A DNA stretch of 24,595 nucleotides. It comes from a virus. Positions 6,643-11,939 of this stretch are shown here, piece by piece. Where the stretch lies: positions 1-24,595 of IMG/VR virus record IMGVR_UViG_3300027906_000147; one strand, 5' to 3'. Each line of letters begins with the position of its first letter. Position 1 is the stretch's first letter. The translations under genes were made by a program, and so were the position numbers. The notes beneath the pieces are model-generated. The model saw nothing but the letters and a program-made list of their open reading frames with translations, was not told where the DNA came from and ran no database searches.

Positions 6643-7179
6643 ATGTGTGGTGGTGGTGGTTCATCCGGTCCTTCTAAGGATGACAGAAGAAGAGAAGAAC
6701 AGCGGCAAAAAGAAGCAGCCGCAGAGCAGCAACGTCAATTTGAAGCGGCACAGGCTGCATCAGCAGCACAAGCTGAGGCTAATAGACAGCAACAGGCAGC
6801 TACATTCGCAGCTTCACAGCAGGCTGCTGCTGATCAGCTACGTGCTCAAATGGCACAATCAGAGTCTAATTATCAGCGCCAACTAGCTGATCAACAGGCA
6901 CAGGCTGCTGCAATGCAGGCACATCAAGAGAAGATGCTGCAACAGCAAATCCAAGAGAACAAACGACAGGCTCTAGAGGCAGAAAAAGCTGCTAACAAAG
7001 CCAGGGGTATGATGGCAGTACATGAGACTGCTGGTACTAAGGTCAAAAAGAAACCATCTGGTGCCAAGAAAAAAGCAGCAGCAGGTACTGGTCAACTAAC
7101 AAATCCACTGTCTATTGCATTGAATACTGGAACAAAGGCAAATAGTGGGGGTTTAAGTATCAGTAATAACAAAGCTTAA
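6643..7179 (+). CDS. Coiled-coil structural protein, probably T7 gp7.3-like
   Basis: This 178-residue protein starts MCGGGGSSGP and continues with a long Gln/Ala/Glu-rich coiled coil (about 12-125). A Lys-rich stretch follows (TKVKKKPSGAKKKAAAG). It ends with LSIALNTGTKANSGGLSI. T7 gp7.3, encoded just before the portal, also has a basic C-terminal region and ends KKSLSVARSSGGGINI, so both position and tail pattern agree. T7 gp7.3 is a small tail-associated protein ejected into the host at the start of infection; the same role is inferred here. A reasonable AGAGGA ribosome-binding site lies at 6629-6634, eight bases before the ATG. A generic scaffold-like or linker protein is the alternative. 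Confidence 0.6.
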   Translation: MCGGGGSSGPSKDDRRREEQRQKEAAAEQQRQFEAAQAASAAQAEANRQQQAATFAASQQAAADQLRAQMAQSESNYQRQLADQQAQAAAMQAHQEKMLQQQIQENKRQALEAEKAANKARGMMAVHETAGTKVKKKPSGAKKKAAAGTGQLTNPLSIALNTGTKANSGGLSISNNKA

Positions 7180-7182
7180 ATC

Positions 7183-8853
7183 ATGGAATTAACAGCAGCT
7201 TCAAGATATACCCGGCTGACTAATAATAGGACACAGTTTCTGGATGCCGCTAGAGAATGTGCCAAGTTGAGTATCCCCTATCTACTACCGCCAAGCGGTC
7301 ATTTTAGTGGGGATAACTTAAAAACACCTTGGCAAAGTTTGGCATCAAAAGGGTGCAGTGTTTTGGCAAGTAAACTCATGTTGAGTTTGTTTCCAATCAA
7401 TGCAAAGTTTTTTAAGTTACAAATCTCTGATGGAGCCTTAGCAAAAGATCCAGATATCGATGCACAAGCAAGATCTGAGATTGATCTAGTACTCTCTAAA
7501 ATGGAGAGAGTAGTGATGCAAGATTTAGCGGATAAGGCTGATCGTGTGGTCTTACATCAAGCTATGAAACATCTAGTTGTAGCTGGTAATGTATTGATTT
7601 ACATGGGTAACGGTAAGAAACCGTTGAAACTATATCCAATGGATCGATACGTTTGTGTACGTGACGGCGAAGGAACAGTTACAGAGATTATTACTGTTGA
7701 GGCTATTGATCGACAGTTTCTACCTGAGAAGTTCCAGCAGGATGGTCCTAGTGCCCCGTCTCCTGATAATCATGTAGGCAATGACAGCGGTGGATCAGTT
7801 GCTGATGTACGTGTTGATCCTGATAGCAATGAAGCTATTGTATATACATGGGCAAAGCTTCGTAATGGTCAATGGCGTTGGCATCAAGAGACAGATGAAG
7901 AGATCATTGAGGGTACTGAATCATCAGCACCTAAGAGTGCTAGTCCCTGGATTCCACTACGTTGGGATGTAGCTGATGGCGAAGATTATGGTAGATCTAG
8001 AATCCTAGAATATCTAGGTGACCTTAAATCATTGGAAGCCTTATCACAGGCACTAGTTGAGGGTTCAGCTATTGCATCTAAGGTTATCTTCACACTTAGC
8101 CCTAGTGCAACAACTAAACCTAATCAACTAGCACAAGCTGCTAATGGAGCTATTATTAGTGGCCGTCCAGATGATGTTTCTGTTATAACAACTGGTGGCA
8201 AAGGCAATGACTTTAAGACTGCCTTTGATATGATTGGTGTTCTTACACAGCGTCTATCTGATGCTTTTCTAATACTATCAATTAGGGAGTCTGAACGCAC
8301 AACTGCGGAAGAAGTCAGAGCTACACAACAGGAGCTAAACGAGCAACTTGGAGGAATTTTCTCAACACTATCTAGTGAGCTTCTCGCACCTTTTATTGCT
8401 AGGAAACTACTAGTACTACAACGTCAAAAGATGTTGCCTCAACTACCAAAAGGTATGGTATTCCCTACTGTAGTTGCTGGTTTAGAGGGTGTTGGCCGCG
8501 GACAAGATAGAGAAGCATTGATTATGTTTATGCAGACAATCTCTCAGACTCTTGGTCCCGAAACCATGATGGCTAATATTAAGCCAGAAGAGTGTATTAA
8601 GAGATTGGCAGCAGCAACAGGGATTGATTACCTGGGGCTGGTGAAAACAGCAGAAGAGAAACAAGCTGAACAAGAGGCTGCACAGCAACAAATGCAGCAG
8701 CAACAAATGATGGAACAAATGGGTCAATTAGCTGGAAGCCCATTAGCAGATCCACAGAAAAATCCAGCACTAATGGAGATGATGAGTAATGCCCAGAACC
8801 AAGAAGCCGGACCCGCCGATGGAGGGATGCCCCCTGAAGAAGCCGGAACCTAG
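7183..8853 (+). CDS. Portal (head-tail connector) protein, T7 gp8-like
   Basis: This 556-residue protein forms the dodecameric ring at one capsid vertex through which DNA is packaged and ejected. The N-terminus (SRYTRLTNNRTQFLDAAREC, then the LSIPYLLPP segment) and the following SLASKGCSVLASKLMLSLFP region are typical of T7-like portals. ESERTTAEEVRATQQEL in the distal half is the usual portal stem/crown signature. The C-terminus carries a Gln/Met-rich tail (AAQQQMQQQQMMEQMGQL). Length is close to T7 gp8 (536). No Shine-Dalgarno sequence precedes ATG 7183. The 3' end overlaps the start of a small basic protein gene by 65 bases. Confidence 0.95.
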   Translation: MELTAASRYTRLTNNRTQFLDAARECAKLSIPYLLPPSGHFSGDNLKTPWQSLASKGCSVLASKLMLSLFPINAKFFKLQISDGALAKDPDIDAQARSEIDLVLSKMERVVMQDLADKADRVVLHQAMKHLVVAGNVLIYMGNGKKPLKLYPMDRYVCVRDGEGTVTEIITVEAIDRQFLPEKFQQDGPSAPSPDNHVGNDSGGSVADVRVDPDSNEAIVYTWAKLRNGQWRWHQETDEEIIEGTESSAPKSASPWIPLRWDVADGEDYGRSRILEYLGDLKSLEALSQALVEGSAIASKVIFTLSPSATTKPNQLAQAANGAIISGRPDDVSVITTGGKGNDFKTAFDMIGVLTQRLSDAFLILSIRESERTTAEEVRATQQELNEQLGGIFSTLSSELLAPFIARKLLVLQRQKMLPQLPKGMVFPTVVAGLEGVGRGQDREALIMFMQTISQTLGPETMMANIKPEECIKRLAAATGIDYLGLVKTAEEKQAEQEAAQQQMQQQQMMEQMGQLAGSPLADPQKNPALMEMMSNAQNQEAGPADGGMPPEEAGT

Positions 8854-9001
8854 TACTGAACAAAAGGTAGTAAAACTAGAGAACCAGAATAAATATGCAC
8901 CTACAGATAGAGTAAAGCCATCTATTGGAAAGAAAACAGTAGGTACTGCTGGTAAAAAAGTCAGTCCTAGTTTCAATTCTGTTCGGACCACATTGCACTA
9001 A
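8789..9001 (+). CDS. Small basic proline/lysine-rich protein between portal and scaffold
   Basis: This encodes 70 residues in another frame from the portal, filling the 154 bases between the portal stop and the scaffold start. It is rich in Lys and Pro (MPRTKKPDPPMEGCPLKKPE at the start; KPSIGKKTVGTAGKKVSPSF later) and has no hydrophobic segment. A GGAG at 8775-8778 sits ten bases before the ATG, better than for most genes here. ATG 8819 is a shorter alternative. Dense packing, a good ribosome-binding site and lack of any other content in the gap support it. I do not recognise a family; a minor virion or capsid-assembly role is only a guess from position. Confidence 0.55.
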   Translation: MPRTKKPDPPMEGCPLKKPEPSTEQKVVKLENQNKYAPTDRVKPSIGKKTVGTAGKKVSPSFNSVRTTLH

Positions 9002-9007
9002 TTATTA

Positions 9008-9850
9008 ATGACAACACTTACATTTGACGCATCTGATGGTGCGGATACATCTGCTAGGGAAGCTTCAGAAGCAAATGCTCTTGAGCAGGGAGAAAGAATC
9101 ACTGCTGCTCAAGATGAAGCACAGCAATCAACATATGACGCTGCCAAGGAAGCTGATGCTGAACAGGCACAGTATGCAGGAAAGTATAACTCTGCAGAAG
9201 CCCTTGAGAAGGCCTATCTAGAGCTACAAAAGAAGCTTGGTGATAATACTGAACCGAATGAGCCTGAAGCCACTTCTGAGGAGCCTGTAGAGGGTGCTGA
9301 TGAAGATGTAGTAGAGGAGCAAGACGGTCCATCACCAGCTTTTGTTGCGTTACAGGATGCGTCTACTGAATTTGATTCTGGTGGAGAGTTATCGGCGGAA
9401 ACGTTAGAGAAACTTTCTGCTATGGATAGTAAAACACTGATTGAGAACTGGGTTGATTATGTCAATTCAAATAAGGATTCAACAGAACTACCACAGGCAG
9501 ATGTTGAGAATGTTTATTCATCCGTAGGTGGTCAGAATCAATACAATCAAATGTTGGGATGGGCATCAACAAACCTGCCACCCAATGAGGTTGCTGCATA
9601 TGACGCTGTGATGGCTAGTGGTAACTCTGATGCTGTCTACTGGGCCGCTCAAGGTCTCAAGGCTAAATATGAGGGCTCTATGGGATCAGATGGTAGAGCT
9701 GTTAGTGGATCTAAGGCAGCAAAGCCTGCAAAGGGTTTCAGGAGCCAAGCAGAGCTTGCTAGAGCGATTGGTGATTCTAGATATCGTGATGATCCTGCAT
9801 ACCGTATGGATGTAGAAAATAAACTAGCTGCATCAGGCGACCTGCTATAA
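9008..9850 (+). CDS. Capsid assembly scaffold protein, T7 gp9-like
   Basis: This 280-residue protein is strongly acidic in its first half, with Glu/Asp/Ala-rich stretches (for example EPEATSEEPVEGADEDVVEE). A predicted helical C-terminus contains FRSQAELARAIGDSRYRDDP and ends DVENKLAASGDLL. Scaffolds of T7-like phages have this shape: an acidic flexible N-terminus and a short helical C-terminus that binds the capsid protein. It follows the portal and precedes the capsid gene as in T7. The scaffold builds the procapsid shell and leaves before maturation. The assignment rests on composition, the conserved C-terminal segment and position. Confidence 0.88.
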   Translation: MTTLTFDASDGADTSAREASEANALEQGERITAAQDEAQQSTYDAAKEADAEQAQYAGKYNSAEALEKAYLELQKKLGDNTEPNEPEATSEEPVEGADEDVVEEQDGPSPAFVALQDASTEFDSGGELSAETLEKLSAMDSKTLIENWVDYVNSNKDSTELPQADVENVYSSVGGQNQYNQMLGWASTNLPPNEVAAYDAVMASGNSDAVYWAAQGLKAKYEGSMGSDGRAVSGSKAAKPAKGFRSQAELARAIGDSRYRDDPAYRMDVENKLAASGDLL

Positions 9851-9856
9851 GCATAC

Positions 9857-9924
9857 GTCCGTTCGATCCTTAAGGATTGCAGGAAACCATTTCATGGAAC
9901 GGGGGAATGGCAACAGGAGTCATC
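9857..9924 (+). promoter_or_regulatory. Glutamine-II riboswitch (downstream-peptide RNA motif)
   Basis: This RNA element lies directly after the scaffold stop. Pairings seen: P1 CCGTTC (9859-9864) with GAACGG (9897-9902); P2 GATCC (9865-9869) with GGATT (9874-9878), closed by a TTAA loop and stacked directly on P1; and a pseudoknot CCATT (9887-9891) with AATGG (9906-9910). The unpaired GCAGGAAA between P2 and the pseudoknot is the conserved core of the downstream-peptide motif. This class binds L-glutamine, occurs in marine picocyanobacteria and sits before short reading frames of roughly 17-100 codons. Here the pseudoknot ends five bases before AGGAG, followed by a 32-codon gene. Ligand binding would be expected to mask the ribosome-binding site and lower translation. 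The match is from memory of the family, not a covariance search. Confidence 0.8.
9915..9919 (+). promoter_or_regulatory. Shine-Dalgarno sequence of the downstream peptide
   Basis: AGGAG stands five bases before ATG 9925. It is the best ribosome-binding site I find in the window; most large genes here have none. Its position immediately 3' of the riboswitch pseudoknot makes it the probable expression platform. Confidence 0.75.
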
Positions 9925-10023
9925 ATGACAACCGTTGAAGTGCGAGCACGGGTAAAAGAGCAGAAGCAAGCTGAGAAGCAAGCGAAGCTAGTTTACCGCG
10001 GCGTTGCTTACCTAAAAGGCTGA
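9925..10023 (+). CDS. Riboswitch-controlled short peptide with YRGVAY signature
   Basis: This encodes 32 codons plus TGA. The product starts MTTVEVRARVKEQKQAEKQ, a charged, probably helical segment, and ends AKLVYRGVAYLKG. The YRGVxY motif recalls the small cyanobacterial proteins grouped near DUF4278, so the gene is probably host-derived. Such short genes are the standard targets of the downstream-peptide class of glutamine riboswitch, and this one follows it at the expected spacing with a strong AGGAG site. In cyanobacteria, other glutamine riboswitches control glutamine synthetase inactivating factors, which are also small basic proteins. A regulatory peptide acting on host nitrogen metabolism is therefore a plausible inference, without direct evidence. 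It is in a different frame from the scaffold and shares no sequence with it. Confidence 0.75.
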   Translation: MTTVEVRARVKEQKQAEKQAKLVYRGVAYLKG

Positions 10024-10058
10024 TAGGTGTAGGAGGGGTTCGATTCCCCTCCCAGTCA
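10010..10058 (+). other. tRNA 3'-half-like element (anticodon-arm and T-arm hairpins)
   Basis: GGAGGGG (10032-10038) and CCCCTCC (10046-10052) pair over seven bases around TTCGATT, a textbook tRNA T-loop. Five bases upstream, ACCTA (10010-10014) pairs with TAGGT (10024-10028), giving an anticodon-like arm and a normal 5-base variable region. CCCAGTC plus A (10051-10058) would be the 3' acceptor strand. The loop of the first arm has nine bases instead of seven, no base fits U33, and no GACTGGG partner or D-arm is found upstream, so this is not a working tRNA. It may be a tRNA remnant, such as an attachment-site core, or a stable hairpin of other use. It overlaps the end of the short peptide gene. 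Confidence 0.45.
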
Positions 10059-10215
10059 TTGTGGCGATTGACCACATTAAAAACGATCCAGAGATCTCAG
10101 GGCCGGAAACGATACCCCTATTAATGATTACTGAAAATTTTCTATTTAAGCCTAAGAACAAAGATCTTTAAGAAAAGGCGACCCTATATTTTATTTATTT
10201 TTAATTTTTTAACCA
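10024..10215 (+). other. Noncoding leader of the capsid gene
   Basis: This is 192 bases without a credible gene. After the T-arm-like hairpin comes a second small hairpin, TGTGG (10060-10064) with CCACA (10072-10076). Then come two palindromes, GAGATCTC (10091-10098) and AAAGATCTTT (10160-10169), and an AT-rich tract (10185-10210) running up to the capsid start. No Shine-Dalgarno sequence precedes the capsid ATG. As the most highly made phage protein follows, this region probably carries transcription and RNA-stability signals for the capsid message. Confidence 0.6.
10174..10188 (+). promoter_or_regulatory. Candidate phage RNA polymerase promoter before capsid gene
   Basis: AAAGGCGACCCTATA resembles the reported promoter of cyanophage Syn5 RNA polymerase (ATTGGGCACCCGTAA) at 8 of 15 positions, including GG and ACCC. 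It lies 27 bases before the capsid start, where T7 has its strongest late promoter. I see no second good copy in an intergenic position of this window, so this is weak evidence. Confidence 0.25.
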
Positions 10216-11238
10216 ATGTCTAATATGCTACTGACGCGTCCAGGCGCGTCTAATGGAGGCGCAGATTCACGCGCTCTACTCCTTAAGTTGTTTACTGGTG
10301 AGGTATATGAAGCCTTCACTAATAGTCTGATTGCTAAGAATCTGGTACAAAACCGGACGCTTAAAAACGGCAAAGAAGCACAATTCATCCATACGGGTAC
10401 CATGAGTGCAGGTTTCCATACGCCGGGAACTCCACTGCTTGGTAATGGTACAGGAACTGATGGTGCTCCGAAACAAGCAGAGACCACAATCACAGTTGAC
10501 TCTCTACTCGTATCTCAAGCGTTTATTTATGAACTTGATGAGGTTCTTGCTCATTACTCAATGCGAGGCCCAATCGCCAAGCAAATCGGGCAAAGTTTGG
10601 GAGAATATTACGACCGTCGTATCTTCCGTGTACTAGACCGTGCTGCTGTAGGCAGTGCTGCTGTAACAGGCGAACCTGGCGGCTTTACTGTTGCTCTTGG
10701 TGCTAACAAAGAGTATGACGCTCAAGCTCTATGCGATGGCTTCTTTGAAGCCGCTGCTGTGCTTGACGAAAGGTCCGCTCCCCAGGATGGTAGATGCGCT
10801 GTATTGAGTCCACGACAGTACTACAGTTTGATTTCTAGCGTCGATACTAACATCCTTAACCGGGATATTGGTAACACTCAGGGTAACATGAATACCGGTG
10901 GCGGTCTCTATGAGATTGCAGGCATTAAGATTTACAAATCTAACAACCTACCTTTCCTTGGAAAGTATGGTGTTGCTACCGGACCTGCTATCGAAAATCA
11001 GGACGATAACAATGAACTTAATGTTGATGCATATGGTGATACCACTGACTTTGCTAACAGTTGTGGCTTGATCTTCCACCGTGATGCTGCTGCCTGTGTC
11101 GAGACAATCGGCCCTTCTGTGCAGACAACATCTGGTGATGTAAGTGTTCTTTATCAAGGCGACTTGCTTGTCGGGCGTGTAGCGATGGGCGCTGGTCCCG
11201 TTCGCGTAAGTGTTGCTGGTGCATTCCGTAACACCTGA
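10216..11238 (+). CDS. Major capsid protein, T7 gp10-like
   Basis: This 340-residue protein forms the icosahedral shell (HK97 fold). The N-terminal region has GADSRALLLKLFTGEVYEAF, followed by a segment containing AQFIHTGTMSAGFHTPGTPL, which are characteristic of the capsid proteins of T7-like cyanophages. The middle holds EYYDRRIFRVLDRAA and the C-terminus GDLLVGRVAMGAGPVRVSVA. It is slightly shorter than T7 gp10A. Codon choice looks more even and more GC-rich than in neighbouring genes (frequent GGC, ACC, AAC, CGT), as expected for a very highly expressed gene. It follows the leader and putative promoter and is followed by a strong terminator, giving it its own transcription unit end as in T7. 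Confidence 0.96.
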   Translation: MSNMLLTRPGASNGGADSRALLLKLFTGEVYEAFTNSLIAKNLVQNRTLKNGKEAQFIHTGTMSAGFHTPGTPLLGNGTGTDGAPKQAETTITVDSLLVSQAFIYELDEVLAHYSMRGPIAKQIGQSLGEYYDRRIFRVLDRAAVGSAAVTGEPGGFTVALGANKEYDAQALCDGFFEAAAVLDERSAPQDGRCAVLSPRQYYSLISSVDTNILNRDIGNTQGNMNTGGGLYEIAGIKIYKSNNLPFLGKYGVATGPAIENQDDNNELNVDAYGDTTDFANSCGLIFHRDAAACVETIGPSVQTTSGDVSVLYQGDLLVGRVAMGAGPVRVSVAGAFRNT

Positions 11239-11253
11239 TTTTATTTATTATAT

Positions 11254-11280
11254 AAGCTCCCTTATTGGGGGCTTTTTTTT
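11254..11280 (+). terminator. Intrinsic terminator after capsid gene
   Basis: AAGCTCCC (11254-11261) pairs with GGGGGCTT (11267-11274) over eight bases with one T-G wobble, around a five-base TTATT loop, and runs directly into eight T residues (11273-11280). It lies 15 bases after the capsid stop, in the same place as T7 terminator T-phi. It should lower transcription of the tail genes relative to capsid. Confidence 0.92.
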
Positions 11281-11327
11281 ATTTTTCCCCAGACCGGGAA
11301 ACTACCCACTCAATTGATGTATAAAAC

Positions 11328-11939
11328 ATGCCTGCAACAAGTACAACCGTTTTAGATGCTGTCAATCAAATGCTATCTTGCATTGGTGGAGCAGCAGTTG
11401 TTACATTAGATACAGACAATCCTGAGGTCACTGCTGCTGTAGCCATCCTTGATGAGACAACACGTAACGTATGTGCTGAGGGGTGGAATTTTAATAGTGA
11501 GAAGGAGTATCCATTTAATGTAGATAGCACTACAAATCAAATTGCTATACCAGCTAACCTAATTAGTTTTACACCTTCATTCTACAAACACGCTGCCGAT
11601 AGGCTACAAGTCGTACAAAGACAAGGAAAGTTCTATAATAAAAGAGACCATACATATACATTTACAGAAACAATCTATTGTGATGTTGTATGGTCAGAAG
11701 AGTTTATTGATTGTCCACAACCGTTTAAGGAATATATTACCTCTAGATCAAGTCGTATCTATGCTAGTCGTCTAGTTACTGCTGAGGAGCAAGTCGCACT
11801 CATTGCTCAAGATGAAGCTGCCACAAGGGCTATATGTATTGAATATGAAAGCAGCACATCAAAGCCTTCTATGTTTGGCCTACATGATGGAACTAATAAC
11901 TATATTTCTTACACTCCGTTCCAAACAATTGCGCGATAA
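11328..11939 (+). CDS. Tail tubular protein A, T7 gp11-like
   Basis: This 203-residue adaptor forms the ring between portal and nozzle. The N-terminus STTVLDAVNQMLSCIGGAAV and the following acidic AVAILDETTRNVCAEGWNFN are the standard start of gp11 family proteins. RIYASRLVTAEEQVALIAQD near residue 143 is also typical. Size is close to T7 gp11 (196). It begins about 50 bases after the capsid terminator without a Shine-Dalgarno sequence and is followed immediately by tail tube B (stop TAA directly before ATG). Confidence 0.94.
   Translation: MPATSTTVLDAVNQMLSCIGGAAVVTLDTDNPEVTAAVAILDETTRNVCAEGWNFNSEKEYPFNVDSTTNQIAIPANLISFTPSFYKHAADRLQVVQRQGKFYNKRDHTYTFTETIYCDVVWSEEFIDCPQPFKEYITSRSSRIYASRLVTAEEQVALIAQDEAATRAICIEYESSTSKPSMFGLHDGTNNYISYTPFQTIAR

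Noticed and set aside
9851-9928. In-frame open stretch of 25 codons right after the scaffold stop, suggesting readthrough or a scaffold extension
   Set aside because: The stretch coincides with the riboswitch fold, which explains its conservation-like features, and there is no sign of a readthrough context or frameshift site.
9980-10060. A complete tRNA gene
   Set aside because: T-arm and an anticodon-like arm are present, but the D-arm and 5' acceptor strand are missing and the anticodon loop has nine bases without U33.
10046-10080. Rho-independent terminator formed by the hairpin at 10032-10052 or 10060-10076
   Set aside because: Neither stem is followed by a T run; the capsid gene downstream would also argue against termination here.
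10124-10171. 15-codon reading frame before the capsid gene
   Set aside because: No ribosome-binding site, very short and in AT-rich leader; open by chance is the simplest explanation.
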